A stretch of 64,000 nt of DNA from Burkholderiales bacterium (GCA_036262035.1 DATAJS010000010.1:1-64000); one strand, 5' to 3'; positions 9,480-18,717 are shown, counted from the first letter of the stretch. Translations and numbers: made by a program. Notes: generated from the letters alone by a model not told the origin.

Positions 9480-10001
9480 ATGAGCGCACAGATGCAGACG
9501 CTCTCGGCGCGGGTTCCCGCCGACGATTTCGCCTGGCTCGCGGGGCTCGAGGTGCCGGGCGCCTACACCCCCAGCGACAAGCTGCGCGCGCTGATCGCGC
9601 AGATGCGCCGGCAGCACGAGGGCACGCTCGATTACACCGCGTGCGTCGCGTGGCTGCGCGAGCTGGTCGCGCCGCTGGTCGCCGAAATCCGCGGGGTCGA
9701 GCACCGCCACCAGATCCACTCGGCCGCGCTGACCGCGATCATCGAGTGGACGCCCCAGGTCATGGCGACCCTGCTCGCCGGCCGCGACCGGGGCGGCGAC
9801 GATGGCGAGTCGGTCGCGGCGCTCGAAAGGGCGCTGGTGCAGCAATGTTTTCAACTGCTTAGCGCGCTCCTGCGCCTCGGAATCACGCCGACGGCCGAGT
9901 GTTACACTGCGGACGTCATCGAAAAACACCTGCCGCGCGTGCTCGAGCTGACCCAGCTCATCTCGGCGAACCGCGCACCCAACAAGGAGGCTCAGAGATG
10001 A
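9480..10001 (+). CDS. Unknown protein, possible ribbon-helix-helix N-terminus, first gene of PspA/flotillin operon
   Basis: I do not recognise this 173-residue protein. Residues about 6-45 (QTLSARVPADDFAWLAGL, then TPSDKLRALIAQM) resemble a ribbon-helix-helix DNA-binding unit: a short strand with alternating residues followed by two helices. The rest is helical, with no signal peptide or membrane segment. The ATG at 9480 is preferred over an earlier one at 9444, which lies inside the promoter region. Its stop overlaps the pspA start by 4 nt. A role as regulator of the operon is inferred from the fold guess and the palindrome upstream. Confidence 0.6.
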   Translation: MSAQMQTLSARVPADDFAWLAGLEVPGAYTPSDKLRALIAQMRRQHEGTLDYTACVAWLRELVAPLVAEIRGVEHRHQIHSAALTAIIEWTPQVMATLLAGRDRGGDDGESVAALERALVQQCFQLLSALLRLGITPTAECYTADVIEKHLPRVLELTQLISANRAPNKEAQR

Positions 10002-10672
10002 CGGACTCGATTGCGACCCGCGTCACCCGGATCGTCAGCGGCAGCGTGCACGCCGTGCTCGACGCGGTGGAGAACGCAGCGCCGGAAGCGATGATGAGCC
10101 AGGCGGTGAGGGAGGTCGACCAGGTGACCGACGAGGTCCGCGCCGAGCTCGGCAAGGTCGAGGCGGCCAAGCACCTCGTCTCGGCGCAGATCAACAAACT
10201 CAACACCGAGAACGAGCAGATCGCCACCCAGATCGAGACCGCGCTCGCCCAGGGGCGCGACGACCTCGCCCGCGCCGGGGTCGAGAAGCAGATCAACATC
10301 GAAGACCAGATGCCGGTCCTGCAGAAATCGCTCGCCGAGCAGCAGGAGCGCGGCAAGGAGCTCGAAGGCTATATCACCGCGCTCGTCGCCAAGAAGCGCG
10401 AGATGGAGCAGACGCTGCGCGAGTTCCTCGCGTCGCGCGCCGCGGCGGCGACCGCGCCGCAGTCCGGAGGCGGCGCCCGAGGCTCGGCCCAAGGCCGGGT
10501 GGACAACGCCGGCGCCGCATTCGACCGGGTGCTCGCGAAGCAGGCCGGCGTCACGGGCCTGTCGGGCGAGACGACCGCCAACGCCGCCCAGGTGAAAGAG
10601 CTGCAGGAGCTGCACCGCACGCACCGCATCGAGGAAAAGCTGGCGCAGCTCAAGGCGCGGCAGGGTAAGTAG
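9998..10672 (+). CDS. PspA/IM30 family protein
   Basis: Phage-shock protein A proteins form ESCRT-III-like helical coats on stressed inner membranes. The 224-residue protein starts with an amphipathic stretch (RVTRIVSGSVHAVLDAVENAAPEAMMSQAVREV) and continues as a long helical coiled coil, then a flexible Gly/Ala-rich region at about 150-170 and a final helix. An AAGGAGG site lies 7 nt before the ATG, which overlaps the preceding stop. PspB, PspC and PspF are not present nearby; the partners here are YqiJ and YqiK. Confidence 0.85.
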   Translation: MTDSIATRVTRIVSGSVHAVLDAVENAAPEAMMSQAVREVDQVTDEVRAELGKVEAAKHLVSAQINKLNTENEQIATQIETALAQGRDDLARAGVEKQINIEDQMPVLQKSLAEQQERGKELEGYITALVAKKREMEQTLREFLASRAAAATAPQSGGGARGSAQGRVDNAGAAFDRVLAKQAGVTGLSGETTANAAQVKELQELHRTHRIEEKLAQLKARQGK

Positions 10673-10691
10673 TCCGGAGGCGAGGAAAGCG

Positions 10692-11321
10692 ATGAGCGTG
10701 TTCCTCGCACCCGAATCCTGGCCCTTCCTGGCCGCCACGCTGGTCCTGCTGGCGCTCACGCTGGTCGAAGGGCTGGCGCTGCTCGTCGGTTTCAGCGCCT
10801 CGCAGTGGGTCGACAGCTTCCTGCCCGACTCGGTACACGCCGACGCCCCCGACAGCGTGCTCGGCTGGCTGCACGTCGGCAAGGTGCCGCTCCTCGTGCT
10901 GCTGATCGTGTTTCTGGCGTCGTTCGCGGTGATCGGCTTCGCGCTCAACATCGTCGCCTCGGGCGTGTTCGGCCTGCGCCTGCCGGCGCTTCTCTCAGGC
11001 CCGATCGCGCTCATCGCCGCCCTGCCGGTCGTCCGCGGCGTCGGCGCCGCCGTCGCCCACATCATTCCGCGCGACCAGAGCTACGCGGTGTCGCTCGACA
11101 CGCTGGTCGGCAGGGTCGCCGCCGTGGTGGCCGGCACCGCGCGCCAGGGTTATCCCGCGCAGGCCAGGGTCATGACCGAGCACGGCCAGACCGTGTACGT
11201 GATGGTCGAGCCCGATACGTCCGAGACCACGTTTCCCCCCAACGAATCGGTGCTGCTCGTGCGCCGCGTGTCGGGCACCCGCTTCGTCGCGATAAAAAAC
11301 CCGCGTCCCGATCTGCTCTGA
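10692..11321 (+). CDS. yqiJ: YqiJ-like OB-fold membrane protein
   Basis: This inner-membrane protein is the usual partner of YqiK-type flotillins. The 209-residue chain has hydrophobic segments near residues 11-33, 58-80 and 88-107, and then a soluble beta-rich domain matching the NfeD/OB-fold type: SLDTLVGRVAAVVAGTARQGYPAQARV and VYVMVEPD, ending RFVAIKNP. A GGAGG site lies about 10 nt upstream. It stands 20 nt after pspA and 36 nt before the flotillin, in the order seen for yqiJ-yqiK. Confidence 0.85.
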   Translation: MSVFLAPESWPFLAATLVLLALTLVEGLALLVGFSASQWVDSFLPDSVHADAPDSVLGWLHVGKVPLLVLLIVFLASFAVIGFALNIVASGVFGLRLPALLSGPIALIAALPVVRGVGAAVAHIIPRDQSYAVSLDTLVGRVAAVVAGTARQGYPAQARVMTEHGQTVYVMVEPDTSETTFPPNESVLLVRRVSGTRFVAIKNPRPDLL

Positions 11322-11356
11322 CGCTCCCGTCGGAGCCCCTGAGGAGATAGACAACG

Positions 11357-13003
11357 ATGAGCAGCCTCTTCGACACCGTCCTACTCGCCGGCATCGTCCT
11401 CGTCGCGCTGTTCGCGATCGGGCTGGTGTTCTCGCGGCTGTATCAGCGCGCGTCGAAAGAGCGGTCTTTCGTGCGCACCGGCCTGGGCGGCCAGAAAGTG
11501 GTCATGGACGGCGGCGCGGTCCAGCTCCCGGTGTTCCACGGCGTGATCTGGGTGAACATGAACACGCTGAAGCTCGAGGTGCACCGCGCGGGCAAGGACA
11601 GCCTGTTCACCAAAGACCGCATGCGCGCCGACGTGATCGCGGCGTTCTTCGTGCGCGTCATCCCGACGATCGAAGGCATCGCCAACGCCGCGCAGACGCT
11701 CGGCCAGCGCACCCTCGATCCCGAAGCGCTGAAAGAGCTCGTCGAGGACAAGTTCGTCGATGCGCTGCGCGCGGCGTCGGTGTCGATGACGATGCAGGAG
11801 CTGCTCGACAAGCGCCAGGACTTCATCCAGGCGGTGCAGAACGCAGTCGCCGAGGATCTCATGAAGAACGGCCTGGAGCTCGAGAGCGTGTCGCTCACCA
11901 AGTTCGACCAGACGCCGAAAGAGTTCTTCAACGCCGACAACGCGTTCGACGCCGAAGGCCTGACGCGCCTCACGCAGGAGACCCAGAAGCGCGCCAAGGA
12001 GCGCAACGAGATCGAGCAGAACACCCAGGTCGCGATCGCGCAGAAGAACTACGAAGCGACGCAGGTGAGGCTCGACATCGACAAGAACCAGCGCTTCGCC
12101 ACGCTCTCGCAGCAGCAGGAAGTCTCGGTGCGCGAGGCCGAGCAGGCGGCGCAGGTGGCGTCGATCCAGGCGCAGCGCAAGCGCGAATCGGAACAGGCGC
12201 GCATCGACGCCGAGCGCCTCGTCAAGGAAGCCGAGGTCGCGCGCGAGTTCGCGGTACGGCAGAAGCAGATCGAAGCCGACCGCTCGGTGAAGATCGCCGA
12301 GATCGAGCAGCAGCGCGCGACCCAGATCGCCAACCAGGAGAAAGCGATCTCGATCGCCAAGAAGTCCGAAGAGCAGTCGCAGGCCGAAGCGCGCGCGAAC
12401 GAAGCGCGCTCCGAAACGGTGAAAGCCGAGCAGCTCGTCATCACCGCGGCGGCGGTCGCCGAGGCCAATCGCGAGCGCGAGGTCGAGCTGGTCGAAGCGC
12501 AGAAGCAGGCGCAGAAACAGGCGATCGGCATCCGGGTCTCGGCCGAAGCCGAGAAGGACGCCGCGGAGAACCACGCGCAGGCGATCAAGATCCGCGCCGA
12601 GGCGAACCTGCGCAACTACCAGGTCGAAGCCGAAGGCAAGGCGATCCTCAACGACGCGATCAACAAGCTCTCCGCCGAGCAGATCGGCATGCAGGTCAAG
12701 CTCGCGCTGATCGAAGCGCTGCCCAGGATCATCGAGCAGTCGGTGCGGCCGATGGAGAAGATCGACGGGATCAAGATCGTGCAGGTCGACGGGCTCAACA
12801 AGGGCTCGACCAACGGCTCGAACGTGCCGCTCGCGCCGGGCGGCGGCAGCCTCGCGGAGCAGGCGGTCAACGCCGCGCTCGCCTACCGCGCGCAGCAGCC
12901 GCTGGTCGATGCGCTGCTGCAGGAGATCGGGCTCAAGGGGAATACGCTGTCGGGGCTGACGTTGGGCGTGCAGCCCACCGACAAGGACGTCGACAAGAGC
13001 TGA
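11357..13003 (+). CDS. yqiK: Flotillin family protein YqiK
   Basis: Flotillins scaffold ordered membrane microdomains. The 548-residue protein has an N-terminal membrane segment (residues 5-27), a SPFH/PHB domain to about residue 200 and a very long Ala/Glu/Gln-rich coiled coil at about 200-430. It ends in a flotillin C-terminal part and a Gly-rich tail. Length and domain order match YqiK. It is the last gene of the four-gene operon and runs tail-to-tail into the kinase gene with only 9 nt between. Confidence 0.92.
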   Translation: MSSLFDTVLLAGIVLVALFAIGLVFSRLYQRASKERSFVRTGLGGQKVVMDGGAVQLPVFHGVIWVNMNTLKLEVHRAGKDSLFTKDRMRADVIAAFFVRVIPTIEGIANAAQTLGQRTLDPEALKELVEDKFVDALRAASVSMTMQELLDKRQDFIQAVQNAVAEDLMKNGLELESVSLTKFDQTPKEFFNADNAFDAEGLTRLTQETQKRAKERNEIEQNTQVAIAQKNYEATQVRLDIDKNQRFATLSQQQEVSVREAEQAAQVASIQAQRKRESEQARIDAERLVKEAEVAREFAVRQKQIEADRSVKIAEIEQQRATQIANQEKAISIAKKSEEQSQAEARANEARSETVKAEQLVITAAAVAEANREREVELVEAQKQAQKQAIGIRVSAEAEKDAAENHAQAIKIRAEANLRNYQVEAEGKAILNDAINKLSAEQIGMQVKLALIEALPRIIEQSVRPMEKIDGIKIVQVDGLNKGSTNGSNVPLAPGGGSLAEQAVNAALAYRAQQPLVDALLQEIGLKGNTLSGLTLGVQPTDKDVDKS

Positions 13004-13012
13004 CGCCCGGGA

Positions 13013-14980
13013 TTAGCGGGAAAGCTCCAGCGGGCTGCCGCTGGTCGTCTGGCCGACGAGCTTCGTGCCCTGGATCGCCACCCGGAATCCGAACGAGCAG
13101 TCTCCATAGCGCCCCCCGCTGTGGGTCGAGCGCATGCGCAGCGAATCGTTGAGCACGGTGCCGGTCATCCGGTAATCGCCTTCGCAGCGGCCGGTGCCGT
13201 AATTGGCGGTCGCGCTCACCGAACCGTTGTCGACCGCCAGGATCTGCAGCGTGATCGGCACCGGGCTGCCGTCCGCCACCAGGCGGCCGCTGTAGCGCCC
13301 GGTCAGCGCGGGCGCCGCGGGATGCGGCGCGGGCGCCGGCTTCGCCTCCACGCGCGCGACCTCGACCGCAGGCTTGGGCGCCTCGGCTTTCGGCGCAGGC
13401 GCGGGCGCCGGGACGGGCGGCGGCTCGACACGCGCGACCTGCTGAGGCGGAGGCTTGGGCGCCGGCGGCGCTTCCACGGTCTCTTCGGCCCGCGCGGCCG
13501 GACGCGGCGGCGCCGGCGCGACCGGGGCCGGCTTCGCCTCGGCCACTGCCGACGGCTTCGCCGGCTCGGGCGCTTTCGCCTTGGCGGTATCGACGCGCGG
13601 CGGCGGCGTCACCGGGCTTTTCGGTTCGACGCGGGCGACCTCGACGGCCGGTTTAGTCGGCTCCGCCTTGGGCGCGGGCGGCGGCTCCGGCGCCTTCGGC
13701 GCGGCGGCGACGGTCGGCGCGGCCTGCTGCGGCGGATTTTCGGGCTGCTTCGGCGGACTTTCCTCCACGGCTGACACCCGAGCTTTCGCCTCGGTGGCCG
13801 GCGGCTCGGCCAGGCGGCTCGACGCCCACCACACCGCCGCGATCGCCGCGGGCGCCGCGAACGCGATCGCGGTGATGGCGGCGCGCAGCGGCGATGCCGA
13901 TGACGCGACCGGCTTGCGCGGCTTGGCCGGAGCGGGGCGCGCCTCGTCCCGGCCGGTGACGGGCGGTGGATTCGCATCGTCCCCGCGGGACGCTTCCGCG
14001 GGCGCCGCGAGCGGCTGGATGGCCAGCACCGGCGCGTAAGCGCCCGTGTCGCTCGCGAGCAGCATCGAGCGCAATTGCGCGACGCTCTGCGGGCGGTCCT
14101 GCGGACGCACCGACAGCGCCGCATCGATGGTCGTCAGGAAGCCGTCGCTGTACACCCCGCGCAGCCGTTGCGCGAGCGGCACGAGCTGGTCGCTCATCGC
14201 GCGCGCGATCGACGCGGGAGGCGCCTGGCGCGTGAGCGCGAAATGCACCACGCCGGCCAGTGCATAGATGTCGGTCCACGCACCCTGCTTCAGGTTCGGG
14301 TCTTCGCCGTACTGCTCGATCGGCGCGTACCCGGGCTTGAGGATGACGGTCAGCGTGCGCGTGATGTCGCCGATCACGCGCCGCGCCGCGCCGAAGTCGA
14401 GCAGGATCGGGGTGTCGTTCTGCAGCAGGATGTTGTCGGGCGCGATGTCGCGGTGATAGCACTCGTAGGCGTGGATGACTTCGAGCCCGTCGAGGAGCTG
14501 GTAGAGCATGTGGCGCAGCCACCGCTCGTCGGGCGGTCCGTCCAGGCCGCGCAGCACCGCCTTGAGCGTCTGGCCTTCGTAGAACGGCATCGCCATGTAC
14601 GCCGTGCCGTTCGCCTGGAAGAAGCGATAGACCTTCAGCAGCGACGGGTGATCGAAGCGCGCGAGGAGCTTCGCCTCGTTGATGAAGCTGCGCAGGGCGG
14701 CGTCGAACGTGTCGGCGTAGCGCTGCGACCTCACGCGGACGCTGGCGGTGCCGGCGACGCGCTCGGCGAGCTGCGACGGCATGTATTCCTTGAGCGCGAT
14801 GGTGCGGTCGAGCGATTCGTCGTACGCGAGGTAGACGATGCCGAAACCGCCTTCGCCGATGAGTCTCTCGATGCGGAACTCGGCGATTTTCGCGCCGGGA
14901 GGCAGCACGTTTTCGCCGGCGTCTGTCAATCCGGAGGAGGCGATGGTGAGGTCGTGTTCGTCGCTGCGGTCGGTGCTCAT
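13013..14980 (-). CDS. Membrane-anchored Ser/Thr protein kinase with Pro/Ala-rich linker and C-terminal beta domain
   Basis: A Hanks-type kinase domain fills residues 35-300: Gly loop GEGGFGIV at 42-49, Lys64, catalytic HRDIAPDN at 176-183 and DFG at 195-197, so it should be active. One membrane segment at about 366-387 follows, then some 170 residues rich in Pro, Ala, Glu and Lys, likely spanning the periplasm. The last 90 residues are a beta-rich domain with two cysteines. The ATG at 14980 is used; upstream codons are low-complexity. It converges on the PspA/flotillin operon, and a shared envelope-sensing role is only a guess. Confidence 0.9.
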   Translation of the reverse strand: MSTDRSDEHDLTIASSGLTDAGENVLPPGAKIAEFRIERLIGEGGFGIVYLAYDESLDRTIALKEYMPSQLAERVAGTASVRVRSQRYADTFDAALRSFINEAKLLARFDHPSLLKVYRFFQANGTAYMAMPFYEGQTLKAVLRGLDGPPDERWLRHMLYQLLDGLEVIHAYECYHRDIAPDNILLQNDTPILLDFGAARRVIGDITRTLTVILKPGYAPIEQYGEDPNLKQGAWTDIYALAGVVHFALTRQAPPASIARAMSDQLVPLAQRLRGVYSDGFLTTIDAALSVRPQDRPQSVAQLRSMLLASDTGAYAPVLAIQPLAAPAEASRGDDANPPPVTGRDEARPAPAKPRKPVASSASPLRAAITAIAFAAPAAIAAVWWASSRLAEPPATEAKARVSAVEESPPKQPENPPQQAAPTVAAAPKAPEPPPAPKAEPTKPAVEVARVEPKSPVTPPPRVDTAKAKAPEPAKPSAVAEAKPAPVAPAPPRPAARAEETVEAPPAPKPPPQQVARVEPPPVPAPAPAPKAEAPKPAVEVARVEAKPAPAPHPAAPALTGRYSGRLVADGSPVPITLQILAVDNGSVSATANYGTGRCEGDYRMTGTVLNDSLRMRSTHSGGRYGDCSFGFRVAIQGTKLVGQTTSGSPLELSR

Positions 14981-15137
14981 GGGACGGCTCCGCGTCCGCA
15001 GTGTAAAACAATTCCGGCGTACGCTCTGTCGGATCCGCCCTTGACGTCCCGGCCGGCGCCCGGCGCCCGGCGCTCGCCGCGAGGTCGCGGCGGGTACGCG
15101 GTAGAATCGGGTGCTCCCCCTCCGCACTTCAGCCCCC

Positions 15138-16292
15138 ATGAATTTCCAGCTCACGTCCGATCAGGAAACGTTTCGCGACGCCGTACGCGGCTTCGCCGAG
15201 CGTCACCTGCGCGAAGGCGCGCTCGCTCGCGCTCACCAGTCCGAACATCCCTGGGATGTCGCCAGGCTCATGGCCGAACAGGGCCTGCTCGGCATCACCA
15301 TCGCCGAAAAAGACGGCGGCCAGGGCGGCACGCTCATGGACGCGGTGATCGCGATCGAGACCGTCGCGCAGGTGTGCCCGCGCAGCGCGGACGTGGTGCA
15401 GGCCGGCAACTTCGGCGCGATACGTGTACTGGCCGAATACGGCACCGACGACCAGAAGAAGCGCTATCTGAAGCGCCTGCTGTCCGGAGAAGGCGTGATC
15501 TGCGTCGGCATGACCGAGCCCGAAGCGGGCTCGGCGGTGACCGACCTCAAGACGACCGCGGTCCCCGACGGCGAAGGCTTTCGCGTCACCGGCGAGAAAG
15601 TGTTCACCACGCACGCGCCGTACGCCGACGTGATGGTCGTTTACGTGCGCTACGGCCCCGGTGTCGGCGGCATCGGCTCGGTACTGATCCCGATCAAGGC
15701 CGACGGGGTGAAGCAGGGCAAGCCTTCGTACTTCATGAACGGCGAAGAGTGGGTGACGACGTGGTTCGACAACGTCTACGTCCCGCCCGAGAACGTGCTC
15801 TTGCGCGAAGGCGGCTTCAAGAAGCAGATCGCGGGCTTCAACGTCGAGCGCATCGGCAACACCGCGCGCTCGCTCGCGCTCGGCCGCTATTGCTACGAGA
15901 CCGCGCGCCAGTGGGCGCTGCAACGCAAGCAGTTCGGGCGCCCCCTCGCGGAGTTCCAGGGACTGCAGTGGAAGTTCGCGGACATGAAGGTGAAGCTGGA
16001 AGCCGGCCAGCTCCTGCTCTACCGCGCCGCCTTGAATGCCGACCGCGGCATGCCGTCGGCGGAAGACACCGCGATCGCCAAGCTCTTCTGCAACCAGGCC
16101 GGCTTCGAGATCGCGAACGAAGCGATGCAGGTGATGGGCGGCATGGGCTACACCCAGGACACGCTCGTCGAGTGGTGCTTCCGCAAGTGCCGCGGCTGGA
16201 TGATCGCCGGCGGCTCGCTGGAGATCCTCAGGCAGCGCATCGCCGAATCGGTGTTCGAGCGGTCGTTCAACCAGCGGCCGCCGAAGGTTTGA
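15138..16292 (+). CDS. Acyl-CoA dehydrogenase family protein
   Basis: This FAD enzyme oxidises an acyl-CoA at the alpha-beta bond and passes electrons to ETF. The 384-residue length is typical. GMTEPEAGSAVTDLKTTA is the FAD/substrate signature, RKQFGRPLAEFQGLQWKFADM the second, and QVMGGMGYTQDTLVEWCFR the C-terminal one. Where many family members have the catalytic Glu of YEGT, this one reads IAGGSLEI, so the base may sit elsewhere, as in some subfamilies. A TAGAAT -10-like box lies at 15102-15107. The NDP-forming CoA ligase downstream could activate its substrate. Confidence 0.92.
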   Translation: MNFQLTSDQETFRDAVRGFAERHLREGALARAHQSEHPWDVARLMAEQGLLGITIAEKDGGQGGTLMDAVIAIETVAQVCPRSADVVQAGNFGAIRVLAEYGTDDQKKRYLKRLLSGEGVICVGMTEPEAGSAVTDLKTTAVPDGEGFRVTGEKVFTTHAPYADVMVVYVRYGPGVGGIGSVLIPIKADGVKQGKPSYFMNGEEWVTTWFDNVYVPPENVLLREGGFKKQIAGFNVERIGNTARSLALGRYCYETARQWALQRKQFGRPLAEFQGLQWKFADMKVKLEAGQLLLYRAALNADRGMPSAEDTAIAKLFCNQAGFEIANEAMQVMGGMGYTQDTLVEWCFRKCRGWMIAGGSLEILRQRIAESVFERSFNQRPPKV

Positions 16293-16296
16293 TTAT

Positions 16297-16502
16297 TTGA
16301 CCGCCAAGGACGCAAAGGACGCAAAGGAAAATCAAATTCGTCATTCCGGACCGCGCGGCAGCGCGATGTGATGCGGAATCCATTTTGACGTTCAACGCTT
16401 TCAAAATGGATTCCCGCCTTCGCGGGAATGACGGTCCGGTGGGCTTGCTGCCACGTCAAACGCGTTTCCTTTGCGTCCTTTGCGGCCTTTGCGGTTCATA
16501 GC
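16297..16502. repeat. Composite repeat: family A arms enclosing a family B palindrome (16339-16432)
   Basis: The left arm GACCGCCAAGGACGCAAAGG and the right arm CCTTTGCGTCCTTTGCGG are inverted copies. Between them lies family B, which runs from CGTCATTCCGGA through AATCCATTTTGA and its mirror to CGCGGGAATGAC. The same A-outside, B-inside plan, with more diverged outer arms, is seen at 50.3 and 63.1 kb. The block fills the whole gap before the CoA ligase. Confidence 0.9.
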
Positions 16503-16523
16503 TTTTGAATTGATCTAGAGACC

Positions 16524-18608
16524 ATGTCCAGAAAACCCGCCACCGGCAAAGACCTCTTCCAGGCCCTCTTCGAACCCCGCAGCGTCGCGCTCGTCGGCGC
16601 GTCCGGCGATGCGAAGAAGAACACCTCGCGCCCGCAACGGTATCTGCGCAAGCACGGCTACACCGGCAAGATCATCCCGGTGAACCCGGGGCGCGACGAG
16701 ATCGGTGGCGAGAAGGCGTATCCCGACGTCGCGTCGATTCCCGGCGACGTCGATCACGCGTTCATCATGGTGCCCGCCAAGGCGGTGCAGGCGGCGATCG
16801 AGCAGTGCGCGCAGAAAGGCGTGGCGGTCGCGACGATCTACAGCGACGGCTTCGCCGAAACCGGCGCAGAGGGACGTAAGGCGCAGGAACGCATCATCGA
16901 GATCGCGCGCGCCGGCGGTGTGCGCGTCATCGGTCCGAACTGCATCGGCCTCGTGACGACCGATCCCGGCTGCGCGATCACGGTCAACGCGGTGCTCGAC
17001 CTGCCCGAGATCAAGAAAGGCCCGCTCGCGATCGTCTCGCAGAGCGGCAGCATGCTCGGCGGCCTGCTCTCGCGCGGCCTCGGCCGCGGCGTCGGCTTCT
17101 CCAAGCTCGTCTCGGTCGGCAACGAATCCGATCTGTCGGTGGGCGAGTTCGCCGACCTCCTCGTCGACGATCCGCACACGCGGACGATCCTGCTCTTCCT
17201 CGAGACGCTGCGCGACGCCGACAAGCTTGGCGCAGCCGCCCGCCGTGCGTTCAAGGCGGGCAAACGCGTCGTGGTGTACAAGCTCGGCCGCTCCGAAGTC
17301 GGCCAGGACCTCGCGGCTTCGCACACCGGCGCGATGGCGGGCTCGGACGAGATGGCCGACGCGTTCTTCAAGGCGAACGGCATCCTGCGCGTCGATACGC
17401 TGGAGAACCTGTTCGAGCTTCCGGCGCTCCTGCACGGCCAGCAGCCGTCGAAGCGCCATCGCGTCGCGGTGATGACGACCACCGGCGGCGGCGCGGCGGC
17501 GGTGGTCGACCGGCTCGGCACGCTGGGCGTGGAAGTGGTCGGGCCGACCGACGAAGTCGTGTCGAAGCTCGCGGCGCAAGGCATCACGATCAGCAAGGCG
17601 CGCCTCACCGACCTCACGCTCGCCGGCGCGAAGAAAGAGATCTACAGCGCGGTGCTCCACACGCTGCTGCATTCGGATCACTGCGACCTCGTGCTCGCGG
17701 TTGCCGGAAGCTCGGCGCAGTTCCAGCCGCAGGTCGCGATCGAGCCTTTGCTCGAAGCCGACCGCAAAGGCAAGCCGCTCGCGTCCTTCGCGGCGCCGCA
17801 TGCCGAGACTTCATTGAAGCTGCTGGCCGAAGCGGGCATCGCCGGATTCCGCACGCCCGAATCGTGCGCCGACGCGATCCGCGCGTGGCGCGACTGGACG
17901 GCGCCGATCGAGCCGCCGAAACGCGACGAAGCGAAAGTTTCTGCGGCAGAAAAGCTCTTGCGCGATGCCGGTGCGCAGCTCGACGAATACCGTTCGGGTG
18001 AAGTGTTCGCAGCGCTCGGCGTGCCGCGCGCGGCGACCGAGATCATCCAGAAGCCCGAGCAGGGCGTGAAGGTGCCGTTCCCGGTGGTGGCGAAGATCCT
18101 GTCGCGCGACATCCTGCACAAGACCGACGCCGGCGGCGTGGTCCTCAACATCGCCGACGCGAATGCGTTGAAGACCGCGGCTGTGGACATCCTCAAGCGC
18201 GTCGGCGCCAGGCATCCGGACGCGAAGATCGAGGGCATCCTCGTGCAGCGCATGGAGAAAGGCATCGGCGAGCTGATCCTGGGGTACAAGCGCGATCCGC
18301 AGGTCGGGCCGGTCGTGGTGCTCGGCATCGGCGGCGTGCTCGCCGAGATCTACAAGGATTTCGCGGTGCGGCTCGCGCCGGTGAGCGTCGACGCCGCGCG
18401 CGCGATGATCGACGAGGTGAAAGGGCTTGCGGTCATCCGCGGCTACCGCGGCATGCCGAAAGGCGATCTCGACGCGCTCGCGCAAGCGGTGAGCGCGCTG
18501 TCGCAGATCGCTTACATCGAGGACGTGAAGGAAGCCGAGATCAATCCGCTGATCGTGAAGCGTGAAGGCGAGGGTGTGGTGGCTGTTGATGGGTTGATCG
18601 TTCGCTGA
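16524..18608 (+). CDS. Acyl-CoA synthetase (NDP-forming), fused alpha-beta, acetate-CoA ligase family
   Basis: The enzyme forms or uses an acyl-CoA with NTP through a phosphohistidine intermediate. The 694-residue protein has a CoA-binding Rossmann domain (VALVGASGDAKK at about residue 18), the ligase domain with GPNCIGLV and VSQSGSMLGGLL, ASHTGAMAGSDE near 260, and an ATP-grasp domain from about 465 with KILSRDILHKTDAGGV. The two parts are encoded by separate genes at 52278 and 53702 elsewhere in the window. The acid it activates is unknown; neighbours suggest carboxylic acid breakdown. Confidence 0.93.
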   Translation: MSRKPATGKDLFQALFEPRSVALVGASGDAKKNTSRPQRYLRKHGYTGKIIPVNPGRDEIGGEKAYPDVASIPGDVDHAFIMVPAKAVQAAIEQCAQKGVAVATIYSDGFAETGAEGRKAQERIIEIARAGGVRVIGPNCIGLVTTDPGCAITVNAVLDLPEIKKGPLAIVSQSGSMLGGLLSRGLGRGVGFSKLVSVGNESDLSVGEFADLLVDDPHTRTILLFLETLRDADKLGAAARRAFKAGKRVVVYKLGRSEVGQDLAASHTGAMAGSDEMADAFFKANGILRVDTLENLFELPALLHGQQPSKRHRVAVMTTTGGGAAAVVDRLGTLGVEVVGPTDEVVSKLAAQGITISKARLTDLTLAGAKKEIYSAVLHTLLHSDHCDLVLAVAGSSAQFQPQVAIEPLLEADRKGKPLASFAAPHAETSLKLLAEAGIAGFRTPESCADAIRAWRDWTAPIEPPKRDEAKVSAAEKLLRDAGAQLDEYRSGEVFAALGVPRAATEIIQKPEQGVKVPFPVVAKILSRDILHKTDAGGVVLNIADANALKTAAVDILKRVGARHPDAKIEGILVQRMEKGIGELILGYKRDPQVGPVVVLGIGGVLAEIYKDFAVRLAPVSVDAARAMIDEVKGLAVIRGYRGMPKGDLDALAQAVSALSQIAYIEDVKEAEINPLIVKREGEGVVAVDGLIVR

Positions 18609-18612
18609 ATAA

Positions 18613-18700
18613 ACCAGGGTCGGACCCCAAAGAAGCCGGGGTCCGACCCTCCGGACACCTGGGGTCCGACCCCGGCCGTTTTGGGGTCGGACCCCGGTTT
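18613..18700. repeat. Family C repeat cluster (GGGGTC[AG/GG]ACCCC palindromes)
   Basis: Four related GGGTCCGACCC or GGGTCGGACCC palindromes are packed into 88 nt between the CoA ligase and the PrpD gene. Family C also lies near 43.1, 49.4 and 52.2 kb. Confidence 0.85.
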
Positions 18701-18717
18701 GAACTGAGGAGAACCAG

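Noticed and set aside
13121-13774. Arg-rich frame on the plus strand
   Set aside because: It is antisense to the Pro/Ala-rich linker of the kinase; composition is an artefact of the GC-rich low-complexity region.
18613-18700. Family C palindromes as rho-independent terminators
   Set aside because: The hairpins are GC-rich but no T run follows, and the same sequences occur in many contexts, including coding ends.
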